Assembly: GCA_039800165.1 (NCBI GenBank)
Contig: JBDLRH010000146.1
Location: 1 to 26,132 of the forward strand
DNA length: 26,132 nt
Direction: 5' to 3'
Source: JBDLRH01 sp039800165
Lineage (GTDB): Bacteria; Pseudomonadota; Gammaproteobacteria; Burkholderiales; Burkholderiaceae_C
Part shown: positions 1 to 7,496 of the stretch, piece after piece
Layout: every line of letters begins with the position of its first letter
How positions within the stretch are numbered: the first letter of the stretch is position 1
Program-made: the position numbers and the translations under genes
The notes under the pieces: generated by a model
What the model was told of the DNA's origin: nothing
The model's input: only the letters and a program-made list of their open reading frames with translations
Databases searched by the model: none

Positions 1-1500
1 TTCGGCGTCAGCGTCGAGACCGGCGCCGGGGCCGCCGCCAATTTCGGCGACGAGACCTACCAGGCCGCCGGCGCGCGCATCGTGGGCAGCGCCGCCGAGC
101 TCTGCGCGGGGTCCGACATGATCTTCAAGGTGCGGGCCCCGACGCCCGACGAGATCGCGCTGATGAAGCCCGGCAGCACGCTGGTGAGCTTCATCTGGCC
201 AGCGCAGAACCCCGAGCTCATGCAGGCGATGGCCGCGCGCGGGCTGACGGTGCTTGCGATCGACTCGCTGCCGCGCCAGCTGTCCCGCGCGCAGAAGATG
301 GATGCGCTCACCTCCATGGCGAGCATCAGCGGTTACCGCGCGGTGATCGAGGCGGCCAACGCCTTCGGCCGTTTCTTCAACGGCCAGATCACGGCCGCCG
401 GCAAGATCCCGCCGGCCAAGGTGTTCATCGCCGGCGCCGGTGTCGCGGGCCTCGCCGCCATCGGCACGGCGGCCAACCTGGGCGCCATCGTGCGCGCCAA
501 CGACACGCGTGCTGAGGTGGCCGATCAGGTCAAGTCCCTCGGCGGCGAGTTCGTCAAGGTCGACTACGAGGAAGAGGGCTCGGGCGGCGGCGGCTATGCC
601 AAGGTGATGAGCGAAGGCTTCCAGGCTGCGCAGCGCGAGATGTACGCCAAGCAGGCCAAGGAGTGCGACATCATCATCACCACCGCGCTGATCCCGGGCA
701 AGCCTGCGCCGCGGCTGATCACCGCCGAGATGGTGCAGACCATGAAGCCCGGCAGCGTGATCATGGACATGGCCGCCGAGCAGGGCGGCAACTGCGAGCT
801 CACCGTGCCCGGCGAGGCGGTGGTGCGCCACGGCGTCACCATCATCGGCTACACCGACCTGGCCTCGCGCCTGGCCAAGCAAAGCTCCACGCTGTACGGC
901 ACCAACCTGCTGCGCCTGACCGAAGAGCTGTGCAAGGCCAAGGACGGCGTGGCCAACGTCAACATGGACGACGACGCGATCCGCGGCCTGACGGTGGTCA
1001 AGGACGGCGCCATCACCTGGCCCGCGCCGCCGCTCAAGCCGGCGGCCACGCCTGCCCCCAAGGCGGCTGCGCCGGTGGCTGCGGCGGCTGAAAAGAAGGG
1101 CGGCCATGGACATGGCAGCACCGGCCCGCTGCCGGCCAAGACGCTGGCCATCCTGTTCGCGGTGGCGGCGGTGGCCTTCTGGTTCATCGGCGCCTACGCG
1201 CCTGCGGCCTTCCTCGGCCACTTCACCGTGTTCGTGCTGGCCTGCTTCATCGGCTACATGGTGGTGTGGAACGTCACGCCCGCGCTTCACACGCCGCTGA
1301 TGAGCGTGACCAACGCCATCTCCAGCATCATCGCGGTGGGCGCGCTGGTGCAGATCGCGCCGCCTGCCGCCGCAGGCGTGACCGGCCGGCCGGACGAGCT
1401 GATCCGCTGGCTGGCCTTTGTTGGCATCGTGCTGACCGCCATCAACATGTTCGGCGGCTTTGCGGTCACGCGCCGCATGCTGGCCATGTTCCGCAAGTAA
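1..1500 (+). CDS. pntA: NAD(P) transhydrogenase subunit alpha, 5'-truncated by the window edge
   Basis: This is the alpha subunit of the inner-membrane proton-translocating transhydrogenase, which uses the proton gradient to drive hydride transfer from NADH to NADP+. The frame is open from base 1 with no start codon. The first visible residues (FGVSVETGAG) align with about residue 31 of E. coli PntA from memory, so roughly 30 N-terminal residues lie outside. About 499 residues are present, against 510 for the whole E. coli protein. The NAD-binding Rossmann motif GAGVAGLAAIG starts at visible residue 145. The block LVSFIWPAQNPELMQ is near-identical to the family. An Ala/Pro-rich linker with GGHGHGS (about bases 1020-1130) is followed by a membrane part containing HTPLMSVTNAIS. 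The soluble and membrane parts are thus fused in one chain, as in E. coli, not split into PntAA/PntAB. pntB follows 30 bases downstream, clearly co-transcribed. Identity is near certain. Confidence 0.97.
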   Translation, partial: FGVSVETGAGAAANFGDETYQAAGARIVGSAAELCAGSDMIFKVRAPTPDEIALMKPGSTLVSFIWPAQNPELMQAMAARGLTVLAIDSLPRQLSRAQKMDALTSMASISGYRAVIEAANAFGRFFNGQITAAGKIPPAKVFIAGAGVAGLAAIGTAANLGAIVRANDTRAEVADQVKSLGGEFVKVDYEEEGSGGGGYAKVMSEGFQAAQREMYAKQAKECDIIITTALIPGKPAPRLITAEMVQTMKPGSVIMDMAAEQGGNCELTVPGEAVVRHGVTIIGYTDLASRLAKQSSTLYGTNLLRLTEELCKAKDGVANVNMDDDAIRGLTVVKDGAITWPAPPLKPAATPAPKAAAPVAAAAEKKGGHGHGSTGPLPAKTLAILFAVAAVAFWFIGAYAPAAFLGHFTVFVLACFIGYMVVWNVTPALHTPLMSVTNAISSIIAVGALVQIAPPAAAGVTGRPDELIRWLAFVGIVLTAINMFGGFAVTRRMLAMFRK

Positions 1501-1516
1501 GCGCAAGAACAACAAC

Positions 1517-1522
1517 AAGGAG
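1517..1522 (+). promoter_or_regulatory. Ribosome binding site of pntB
   Basis: AAGGAG lies 8 bases before the ATG at 1531 in an A-rich spacer. It fixes the pntB start and indicates independent, efficient initiation rather than reliance on coupling to pntA. Confidence 0.8.
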
Positions 1523-1530
1523 CGACGAAC

Positions 1531-2943
1531 ATGTCCCAAAGCCTCTCCAACATGGCCTACCTCGGTGCGGCCATCCTCTTCATCCTGAGCCTGGGCGGCC
1601 TGTCCAACCCCGAAACCTCGCGCCGCGGCAACCTGTTCGGCATGCTGGGCATGGGCATCGCGGTGCTGGCCACCATCTTCGGACCGCGCGTGAGCCCGGC
1701 GGGCATTGGCTGGATTGCCGGCGCGCTGGCCCTCGGCGGTGCCATCGGCCTGTACGCGGCGCGCGTGGTCAAGATGACCCAGATGCCCGAACTGGTGGCG
1801 CTGATGCACAGCCTGGTGGGCCTGGCCGCCTGCCTGGTGGGCTTTGCCAGCTACGTGGATACCTCCATCCAGTACCAGGGCGCCGAGAAGATCATCCACG
1901 AGGTCGAGATCTACGTCGGCATCCTGATCGGTGCGGTCACCTTCTCGGGCTCGCTGATTGCCTTCGGCAAGCTCAACGGCAAGATCGGCGGCAAGCCGCT
2001 GCTGCTGCCGGCGCGCCACTGGCTGAACCTGGCTGCGCTGCTGGTGGTGATCTGGTTCGGCGGCGAATTCATCGCGGCCAAGAGCGTGGCCGACGGCATG
2101 ACGCCGCTGATCATCATGACGGTGATCGCGCTGCTGTTCGGCATCCACATGGTGATGGCCATCGGTGGCGCCGACATGCCGGTGGTGGTGTCGATGCTCA
2201 ACAGCTATTCGGGCTGGGCCGCCGCGGCCACCGGCTTCATGCTCAGCAACGACCTGCTGATCGTCACCGGCGCGCTGGTGGGCTCCAGCGGCGCCATCCT
2301 GTCGTACATCATGTGCGCGGCGATGAACCGCAAGTTCCTGAGCGTGATCGCCGGCGGTTTTGGTGGCGGCGCGCCCGCGCCCAAGGCAGCTGCAGGTGCT
2401 GCCGAGCCGCAGGGCGAGGTGGTGCCGGTGAGTGCAGCCGACACCGCCGAGCTGCTGCGTGAAGCGAAGAACGTGGTCATCGTGCCGGGCTACGGCATGG
2501 CGGTGGCGCAGGCGCAGCACACGGTCAACGACATCACCAAGACGCTGCGCGACAAGGGCGTGAATGTGCGCTTCGCCATCCACCCGGTGGCTGGCCGCAT
2601 GCCGGGCCACATGAACGTGCTGCTGGCCGAGGCCAAGGTGCCGTACGACATCGTGCTGGAGATGGACGAGATCAACGAGGACTTCCCCGACACCGATGTG
2701 GCCATCGTCATCGGCGCCAACGACATCGTGAACCCGGCCGCGCAGGACGACCCGAGCAGCCCGATCGCCGGCATGCCGGTGCTCGAGGTGTGGAAGGCCA
2801 AGACCAGCATCGTCATGAAGCGTTCCATGGCCAGCGGCTACGCCGGCGTGGACAACCCGCTGTTCTACAAAGAGAACAACCGCATGCTGTTCGGCGACGC
2901 GAAGAAGATGCTCGACGAGGTGCTGGGCGCGCTGCGCGGCTGA
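1531..2943 (+). CDS. pntB: NAD(P) transhydrogenase subunit beta
   Basis: This is the beta subunit of the PntAB transhydrogenase. It carries most of the membrane proton channel and the NADP(H)-binding domain III. The protein has 470 residues, close to the E. coli 462. The N-terminal two thirds is hydrophobic with many membrane segments. The family block GIHMVMAIGGADMPVVVSML sits mid-protein, followed by a Gly/Ala/Pro linker (about residues 273-295). The soluble domain carries the NADP-binding loop GYGMAVAQAQ (Gly320-Tyr-Gly-Met323), then AIHPVAGRMPGHMNVLLAEA and IGANDIVNPAA. The start is set by the AAGGAG site. It follows pntA by 30 bases and mtnN starts 30 bases after its stop. The pair is a main NADPH source, which fits the glutathione and biosynthetic genes in the window only in a general way. 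Confidence 0.98.
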   Translation: MSQSLSNMAYLGAAILFILSLGGLSNPETSRRGNLFGMLGMGIAVLATIFGPRVSPAGIGWIAGALALGGAIGLYAARVVKMTQMPELVALMHSLVGLAACLVGFASYVDTSIQYQGAEKIIHEVEIYVGILIGAVTFSGSLIAFGKLNGKIGGKPLLLPARHWLNLAALLVVIWFGGEFIAAKSVADGMTPLIIMTVIALLFGIHMVMAIGGADMPVVVSMLNSYSGWAAAATGFMLSNDLLIVTGALVGSSGAILSYIMCAAMNRKFLSVIAGGFGGGAPAPKAAAGAAEPQGEVVPVSAADTAELLREAKNVVIVPGYGMAVAQAQHTVNDITKTLRDKGVNVRFAIHPVAGRMPGHMNVLLAEAKVPYDIVLEMDEINEDFPDTDVAIVIGANDIVNPAAQDDPSSPIAGMPVLEVWKAKTSIVMKRSMASGYAGVDNPLFYKENNRMLFGDAKKMLDEVLGALRG

Positions 2944-2973
2944 GTCACAGGCCACCGCAGGCAGGGCGCGCAG

Positions 2974-3723
2974 ATGACGCTGGCCATCGTCGCGGCCCTG
3001 CACGAGGAACTGGCTGCCGTCCTGGACCTGCTGCCCGACGAGCGCAAGACGGTCGTCGCCGGCCGCGAATTCTGGGTGGGCCACCTGCACGGCCACGAGG
3101 TGGTGGCGGTGCTCTCGCGCATCGGCAAGGTGGCGGCAGCCACCACCGCCACGCTGCTGATCGAACGATTCCAGGCAAGCCGCATCGTCTTCACCGGCGT
3201 GGCCGGCGGCCTGGGCGAGGGCGTGCGGGTGGGCGATGTGGTGGTGGCGCGGCAGTTCGCGCAGCACGACATGGACGCCTCGCCGCTGTTCCCGCGCCAC
3301 GAGGTTCCGCTGTATGGCCTGACGCGCTTTGCCACCGACGCTGCGCTGTCTGATGAACTGGCCCGCGCCGCCGCTGTGGTGCTGGCCGATGCGCCGCGCA
3401 CCTTGGGCGAAGACACGGTGCGCGAATTCAATCTGCATTCACCCGCACTGCATCAGGGCCTGGTGCTCAGCGGTGACCGCTTCGTCGCCACCGCCACCGA
3501 AAGCGATGCGCTGCGCCGCGACTGGCCCGATGCGCTGGCCGTCGAGATGGAAGGTGCGGCGATCGCGCAGGTGTGCTTTGATGCGGGCGTGCCCTTTGCC
3601 GCTGTGCGCACCATCTCCGACCGCGCCGACGACGCGGCGCATGTGGACTTCGTGCGCTTCATCCGCGCGGTGGCCAGCCGCTATTCGGCGGCGCTCATCG
3701 ACGCCTGGCTGCGCCGGCCCTGA
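2974..3723 (+). CDS. mtnN: 5'-methylthioadenosine/S-adenosylhomocysteine nucleosidase
   Basis: This enzyme cleaves the glycosidic bond of MTA and SAH, releasing adenine. It removes inhibitory by-products of polyamine synthesis and methylation and feeds methionine salvage. The protein has 249 residues; the E. coli enzyme has 232. Key residues line up with the E. coli catalytic set. Glu12 is in ALHEEL, which matches E. coli Glu12 and supports the ATG at 2974. Glu193 is in AVEMEGAAIAQV, and the catalytic Asp216 is in RTISDRADD. The purine-site block FTGVAGGL is also present. It begins 30 bases after pntB and is probably co-transcribed with it. It converges on corA with only 10 bases between stop codons and no hairpin terminator visible there. 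A generic PNP/UDP-phosphorylase relative is less likely given both catalytic motifs. Confidence 0.93.
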   Translation: MTLAIVAALHEELAAVLDLLPDERKTVVAGREFWVGHLHGHEVVAVLSRIGKVAAATTATLLIERFQASRIVFTGVAGGLGEGVRVGDVVVARQFAQHDMDASPLFPRHEVPLYGLTRFATDAALSDELARAAAVVLADAPRTLGEDTVREFNLHSPALHQGLVLSGDRFVATATESDALRRDWPDALAVEMEGAAIAQVCFDAGVPFAAVRTISDRADDAAHVDFVRFIRAVASRYSAALIDAWLRRP

Positions 3724-3733
3724 TCCGCCGGCC

Positions 3734-4720
3734 TCAGCGCAACCAGCCGCGCTTGCGGAAGTACCACATCGGCACCAGCGCCGACGCCACCATCAGCGCC
3801 AGCGCGAACGGGTAGCCCCAGGCCTTGGACAGCTCGGGCATGTGCTGGAAGTTCATGCCGTAGATGCTGGCGATCAGCGTGGGCGGCAGCAAGGCCACGC
3901 TGGCCACCGAGAAGATCTTGATGATCTTGTTCTGGTTGATGTTGATGAAGCCGACGGTGGCGTCCATCAGGAAGTTGATCTTGTCGAACAGGAAGGCGGT
4001 GTGGCTGTCCAGCGATTCGATGTCGCGCAGGATCTGCCGCGCCTCCTCGAACTGCTCGGTGTTGAGCATGCGGCTGCGCATCATGAAGCTGACCGCGCGG
4101 CGCGTGTCCATCACGTTGCGGCGGATGCGGCCATTCAGGTCTTCCTGGCGCGCGATGTCGCCCAGCACCTCGCCGGCCAGCGTGTCGGTCACCTCGCCCG
4201 ACAGCACCTGCTTGCTCGACTTCTCGAGCTCGTCATAGATGCCCTCCAGCGTGTCGGCCGAATACTCGGCGTCGGCATCGAACAGCTTGAGCAGCACTTC
4301 CTTGGCGTCTTCGATCAGGCCCGGCGCGCGGCGCGCGCGCAGCCGCACCAGCCGGAACACCGGCACGTCTTCGTCGTGGATGGAGAACAGCACGCCGCGG
4401 CTCTTCAGCTCGGCGTTGTGCTGGTTCAGGATGAAGGCCACGCGCACGGTGCGCGGCTCGTCCTCGTCGGCGATCAGGAAGTCGCTGCGGATGTGCAGCT
4501 CGCCGTTGTCCTCTTCGTAGAAGCGCGCGGACTCCTCGATGTCCTCGTCCATCGCGTCTTCCGGGATGGACAGTCCGTAGTACTGCTTGACCCAGCGCTT
4601 TTCTTCGAGCGTGGGCGATTCGAGGTCAACCCAGATCGGCTGGAAGCGCGACAGCTCTTCCAGCGACTCGATCTCTTCCTGTACGAGGCGGCCGTTGGCC
4701 AGGGTGAAGATGTTGAGCAT
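3734..4720 (-). CDS. corA: Magnesium/cobalt transport protein CorA
   Basis: CorA is a pentameric inner-membrane Mg2+ channel, also passing Co2+ and Ni2+. The protein has 328 residues (E. coli 316). The long N-terminal part is acidic and cytoplasmic with predicted helices. Two membrane segments lie at the C-terminus. The first ends in the signature YGMN (Gly288-Met-Asn290) followed by the periplasmic loop FQHMPEL. The second (about 303-320) is followed by the basic tail FRKRGWLR. All of this is the family pattern. A GGGAG-like ribosome binding site precedes the ATG at 4718-4720. It is convergent with mtnN and divergent from hpf, so it is a one-gene unit in this window. A -10-like CATAAT on the minus strand at 4859-4864 would give a leader of about 130 bases, but no matching -35 is visible. 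Confidence 0.95.
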   Translation of the reverse strand: MLNIFTLANGRLVQEEIESLEELSRFQPIWVDLESPTLEEKRWVKQYYGLSIPEDAMDEDIEESARFYEEDNGELHIRSDFLIADEDEPRTVRVAFILNQHNAELKSRGVLFSIHDEDVPVFRLVRLRARRAPGLIEDAKEVLLKLFDADAEYSADTLEGIYDELEKSSKQVLSGEVTDTLAGEVLGDIARQEDLNGRIRRNVMDTRRAVSFMMRSRMLNTEQFEEARQILRDIESLDSHTAFLFDKINFLMDATVGFININQNKIIKIFSVASVALLPPTLIASIYGMNFQHMPELSKAWGYPFALALMVASALVPMWYFRKRGWLR

Positions 4721-4920
4721 GTGCTCACTCCCGGTTCGGGTATTGCAGGGCGGGGTAGGGGTGCGCTTTCAACCCCACGCCATGCAAGCGGCGGGAGCTG
4801 AAAGCTAGCAACTCGGGCTGGCTTCCAAGGCAGGGCTCCAAAACATCGGAAAGCGCAAATTATGGCACCGCAGCATTGCGCAGGCGAGCCCTGATGCGAT
4901 CCGGGGCTCAGGTTTTCCGA

Positions 4921-4949
4921 TTGCATTTCGGCGGCATCGGGCGCATAGT
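4921..4949 (+). promoter_or_regulatory. Weak candidate sigma-70 promoter of hpf
   Basis: TTGCAT (4921-4926) and CATAGT (4944-4949) are separated by exactly 17 bases, about 90 bases before the hpf start. The -35 matches only three and the -10 four of six consensus positions, so chance is a real alternative. Confidence 0.25.
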
Positions 4950-5026
4950 GGTTTCACGTTCCACGTCTTTCACAGGTTTCCCGGCGGGCTCCCGCTCAGG
5001 GCCCCCCGGCGTCAACCCCCGAGCAC

Positions 5027-5033
5027 AAGGAGG
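5027..5033 (+). promoter_or_regulatory. Ribosome binding site of hpf
   Basis: AAGGAGG is a near-perfect anti-16S match 6 bases before the ATG at 5040. It decides the start and suggests strong translation, as expected for an abundant ribosome-bound protein. Confidence 0.85.
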
Positions 5034-5039
5034 CGCTAT

Positions 5040-5366
5040 ATGAACTTGACGATCAGCGGTCATCACCTCGAGGTGACCCCGGCCTTGAACAACTATGTCA
5101 AGACCAAGCTCGATCGGATCACCCGGCACTTTGACCAGGTGGTGGACATCAAGGTGCTGCTCACGGTGGAGAAGCAAAAGGAGAAGGAACGACGGCAACG
5201 CGCCGAATGCAACATCCATGTGAAGGGCAGCGACCTGTTTGCAGAAAGCTCGCACGAGGACCTGTACGCCGCCGTCGACGAACTCGTCGACAAGCTCGAC
5301 CGGCAGGTGATGCGCCACAAGGACCGCATCCGCGACCACCACAGCGCGGCCAAGCGCCTGATGTAA
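5040..5366 (+). CDS. hpf: Ribosome hibernation-promoting factor, short HPF/YfiA family
   Basis: HPF binds the 30S decoding centre of idle ribosomes and promotes their dimerisation or inactivation in stationary phase. The protein has 108 residues, which is the short form, because the long form has a C-terminal dimerisation domain of about 60 extra residues. Family features are the start MNLTISGHHLEVTPALNNYV, then KLDRITRHFD, the middle strand AECNIHVKGSDLFAESSHED, and the C-terminal helix DKLDRQVMRHKDRIRDH. The usual proteobacterial neighbourhood rpoN-hpf-ptsN is partly kept. ptsN and hprK follow, but an intrinsic terminator lies between hpf and ptsN, and corA rather than rpoN lies upstream. 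The strong Shine-Dalgarno supports this start. Confidence 0.93.
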   Translation: MNLTISGHHLEVTPALNNYVKTKLDRITRHFDQVVDIKVLLTVEKQKEKERRQRAECNIHVKGSDLFAESSHEDLYAAVDELVDKLDRQVMRHKDRIRDHHSAAKRLM

Positions 5367-5388
5367 GGCGCGCGCTCTGGCCAGATCC

Positions 5389-5410
5389 AGCCGCCTTCGG
5401 GCGGCTTTTT
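5389..5410 (+). terminator. Intrinsic terminator after hpf
   Basis: A perfect 7-bp stem AGCCGCC (5389-5395) and GGCGGCT (5400-5406) closes a stable TTCG tetraloop and runs into TTTTT (5406-5410). It lies 22 bases after the hpf stop. It is the only textbook Rho-independent terminator I found in the window, and it separates hpf from ptsN-hprK. Confidence 0.88.
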
Positions 5411-5482
5411 CGTGCCCGGGCGGGCTGAAATGCGGGTGTCGGCTTTTCGCGATGGGCTGCCATGGGCGGGTTTTCCCGGGTG

Positions 5483-5488
5483 CATAAT
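5483..5488 (+). promoter_or_regulatory. Candidate -10 element of ptsN
   Basis: CATAAT matches five of six -10 positions, is preceded by TG (extended -10-like, but adjacent rather than one base away), and is followed by CGCGC. It lies 12 bases before the ptsN ATG, just past the hpf terminator, where a new promoter is needed. No good -35 is seen at 16-18 bases upstream. Confidence 0.4.
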
Positions 5489-5500
5489 CGCGCTCCTGCC

Positions 5501-5968
5501 ATGAACCGCCTCGCCTCCATCCTGCCGGCCGAACAAGTGCTGGTGAACGTCGAAGCCACCAGCAAGAAGCGGGCGTTTGAAGAGGTGGGCCTGCTGTTCG
5601 AGAACCTGCACGGCCTGGGCCGCGCGCTGGTCACCGACAGCCTGTTTGCCCGCGAGCGCCTGGGCTCCACCGGGCTGGGGCATGGCGTGGCCATCCCGCA
5701 CGGACGCATCAAGGGCCTGAAGTCGCCGATGGCGGCGGTCTTCCAGCTGGCCCAGCCGATCGGCTTTGACGCGCCGGACGAGCAACCGGTGGGCCTGCTG
5801 ATCTTCCTGCTGGTGCCCGAGGCCGCCACGCAAAAGCACCTGGAAATCCTGTCGGAAATTGCCGAGCTGCTGAGCGACTCGGCCCTGCGCGAGCGGATCA
5901 AGACCACCCGCGACGCCGCCGCCGTGCATTCAGCCATCGCCACCTGGCAGTCGGCCCAGCCCGCCTGA
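5501..5968 (+). CDS. ptsN: PTS nitrogen-regulatory protein EIIA-Ntr
   Basis: EIIA-Ntr is the last phospho-acceptor of the regulatory phosphotransferase chain (EI-Ntr, NPr or HPr, EIIA-Ntr). It does not transport sugar but controls targets by its phosphorylation state. The protein has 155 residues (E. coli 163). The active-site histidine is His67 in GHGVAIPHGRIKG. Other family blocks are RERLGSTGLG and a C-terminal AATQKHLEILSEIAELL. I chose the ATG at 5501 because MNRLASILPAEQVLVNV is the usual family N-terminus. An in-frame ATG at 5462 would add 13 residues and would start upstream of the apparent -10. hprK follows after 37 bases, a beta-proteobacterial arrangement linking the Ntr branch to HPr phosphorylation. 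Confidence 0.94.
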   Translation: MNRLASILPAEQVLVNVEATSKKRAFEEVGLLFENLHGLGRALVTDSLFARERLGSTGLGHGVAIPHGRIKGLKSPMAAVFQLAQPIGFDAPDEQPVGLLIFLLVPEAATQKHLEILSEIAELLSDSALRERIKTTRDAAAVHSAIATWQSAQPA

Positions 5969-6005
5969 TGCGCTGAGGCCTGCCTGATGCCCGGGGCCTG
6001 AACCG

Positions 6006-6956
6006 ATGAAGCCCACCGTCGTCAGCGCCGATGTCCTGTTCGAGGACCACCGTGCGCGCCTGCGCTGGGAGTGGCTGGCCGGCCTGGGCGCCTCGGAGCG
6101 CCGCTTTGACGAGGTCGCCATCCGCGAGGCGCGATCCGGCGCCGATCTGGTGGGCTACCTCAACTACATCCACCCCTACCGGGTGCAGGTGATGGGCCGG
6201 CGCGAGGTGGCCTACTTCACCAACGCCACACCCGAGGACTGCGCGCGCCGCATCGCACGCATCATCACGCTGGAGCCGCCGGCGCTGGTGCTGACCGACG
6301 GGCAGACCGCCCCCGAGGCACTGGTGTCGTTCTGCGAGCGCGCGCAAATCCCGCTGTTCTCCACGCCCGAGCCGTCGGCCTTCGTCATCGACCTGCTGCG
6401 TGCCTACCTGTCCAAGCACTTTGCCGAGCGCACCACGATGCACGGCGTGTTCATGGACATCCTGGGCCTGGGCGTGCTGATCACCGGCGAATCGGGGCTG
6501 GGCAAGAGCGAGCTGGGGCTGGAGCTGATTTCGCGCGGCAATGGCCTGGTGGCCGACGACGCGGTGGACCTCTACCGCATCAATCACACCACCATCGAAG
6601 GCCGCTGCCCCGACCTGCTGCGCAACCTGCTGGAAGTGCGCGGCATCGGCCTGCTGGACATCCGCGCGATCTTTGGCGAGACGGCAGTGCGCCGCAAGAT
6701 GCGGCTCAAGCTGATCGTGCACCTGGTGCGCCGCGAGACGCTGGAGCGCGAATACGACCGCATGCCCACCGAGCCGCTCATGCAGGACGTGCTGGGCATC
6801 CCGGTGCGCAAGGTGGTGGTGCAGGTGGTGGCCGGCCGCAACATCGCCGTGCTGGTCGAGGCGGCGGTGCGCAACACCATCTTGCAGCTGCGCGGCATCG
6901 ACACCTTTGCCGAATTCGCCGAGCGCCAGCGCCTGGCGATGGGCGACGACGAGTAG
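6006..6956 (+). CDS. hprK: HPr kinase/phosphorylase
   Basis: This bifunctional enzyme phosphorylates HPr on a serine and removes that phosphate, depending on metabolic state. The protein has 316 residues, the usual length. The N-terminal regulatory domain covers about residues 1-130. The catalytic domain has HGVFMDILGLGVLIT (His146), the Walker A loop GESGLGKS (161-168), the acidic pair VADD (Asp184-Asp185), and the family signature LEVRGIGLLDI (209-219). The C-terminal helix contains VAGRNIAVLVEAAVRN. All key motifs are intact. It lies 37 bases after ptsN and should share its transcript. Its substrate HPr (ptsH) and EI (ptsI) are not in this window. It converges on fur with a 45-base gap and no U-tract terminator. 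Confidence 0.96.
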   Translation: MKPTVVSADVLFEDHRARLRWEWLAGLGASERRFDEVAIREARSGADLVGYLNYIHPYRVQVMGRREVAYFTNATPEDCARRIARIITLEPPALVLTDGQTAPEALVSFCERAQIPLFSTPEPSAFVIDLLRAYLSKHFAERTTMHGVFMDILGLGVLITGESGLGKSELGLELISRGNGLVADDAVDLYRINHTTIEGRCPDLLRNLLEVRGIGLLDIRAIFGETAVRRKMRLKLIVHLVRRETLEREYDRMPTEPLMQDVLGIPVRKVVVQVVAGRNIAVLVEAAVRNTILQLRGIDTFAEFAERQRLAMGDDE

Positions 6957-7001
6957 CCGTCGCGCCGCACGTTCCAGTTGCGCCAGGGGCGCCGGCGGCG
7001 T

Positions 7002-7427
7002 TCAGCGCCGGTGGGGGCAGGGCGTCTTGGTGCAGTGGGCGTACAGGCTCAGCGCATGGTCTGCGATGCGAAAGCCCTTGGTCTGCGCCACCGCCTGCTG
7101 CCGCTGTTCGATCTCGGCGTCGTAGAACTCTTCGACCTTGCCGCAGTCCAGGCACACCAGATGGTCGTGGTGCTGCCCCTCGTTGAGCTCGTAGACCGCC
7201 TTGCCGCCCTCGAAGTTGCTGCGGTTGAGGATGCCGGCCTGCTCGAACTGCATCAGCACCCGGTACACCGTGGCCAGCCCGATGTCCGAGCGCTCTTCGA
7301 GCAGCACGCGGAACACGTCCTCGGCGGTCATGTGGCGCAGCCGGCCGCGGTGGAACACGTCCAGGATCTTCAGGCGCGGCTGTGTCGCCTTCAGTCCGGT
7401 GTTCTTGAGCTCGTCGATGGTAGGCAT
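7002..7427 (-). CDS. fur: Ferric uptake regulator Fur
   Basis: Fur is a cytoplasmic dimeric repressor that uses Fe2+ as co-repressor and controls iron acquisition genes. The protein is 141 residues from the ATG at 7425-7427. The frame stays open further upstream (to 8081), but that part lies opposite bamE and has no Fur homology. The winged-helix part has ELKNTGLKATQPRLKILDVF and IGLATVYRVLMQFEQAGI. The metal sites are in GQHHDHLVCLDCGKVEEF (His86, His87, His89, Cys92, Cys95). The C-terminus HCTKTPCPHRR has two more cysteines (132 and 137). It is divergent from bamE across 69 bases, a conserved proteobacterial pairing. A degenerate palindrome overlapping both promoters could allow autoregulation. 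exbB-exbD, a kind of gene Fur often controls, lies 1.5 kb away but inside the bamE run. Confidence 0.96.
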   Translation of the reverse strand: MPTIDELKNTGLKATQPRLKILDVFHRGRLRHMTAEDVFRVLLEERSDIGLATVYRVLMQFEQAGILNRSNFEGGKAVYELNEGQHHDHLVCLDCGKVEEFYDAEIEQRQQAVAQTKGFRIADHALSLYAHCTKTPCPHRR

Positions 7428-7448
7428 GGGTGGAGGGGACGCCCCCGC

Positions 7449-7468
7449 TACAATGAATTGATCATATC
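7449..7468. promoter_or_regulatory. Divergent fur/bamE promoter region with a degenerate Fur-box-like palindrome
   Basis: On the plus strand TACAAT (7449-7454) is a five-of-six -10 for bamE. On the minus strand TATGAT (7461-7466) is a five-of-six -10 for fur. Between and across them lies TGATCA (7459-7464) flanked by GA and TC at 7455-7456 and 7467-7468. Read on the minus strand, the site resembles half of the GATAATGATAATCATTATC Fur box only with gaps. No convincing -35 was seen for either direction. Confidence 0.4.
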
Positions 7469-7496
7469 GCCCCGGCTCTTTTGCCTGTCGCTTCCC

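Larger units (their letters stand above)
4721..5039. other. Divergent intergenic region between corA and hpf
   Basis: These 319 bases are the longest non-coding stretch of the window. I see no convincing gene. On the minus strand there is a -10-like CATAAT (4859-4864) that could serve corA. On the plus strand a weak TTGCAT/CATAGT pair (4921-4949) could serve hpf. The 3' end holds a strong Shine-Dalgarno for hpf. Short open frames here have no family resemblance. The sigma-54 gene rpoN, which many proteobacteria have just upstream of hpf, is not present. Confidence 0.5.

Noticed and set aside
4864..4879. Sigma-54-like TGGCAC...TTGC string upstream of hpf
   Set aside because: The invariant GG and GC are separated by 12 bases, whereas sigma-54 promoters need 10. 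Spacing is nearly invariant in this class, so it is not credible.
5462..5500. Longer ptsN start at the ATG at 5462
   Set aside because: It would begin upstream of the only -10-like element and adds 13 residues (MGGFSRVHNRAPA) unlike the family N-terminus.
5963..5990. Two copies of GCCTGATGC around the ptsN stop
   Set aside because: Nine-base repeats this close are not surprising here, and neither copy forms a known signal. It may be a remnant of a small duplication, nothing more.
6992..7011. Stem CCGGCG-N8-CGCCGG at the hprK/fur junction as a bidirectional terminator
   Set aside because: It overlaps the fur stop codon and has no T-run on either side; the stem is easily found by chance in such GC-rich DNA.
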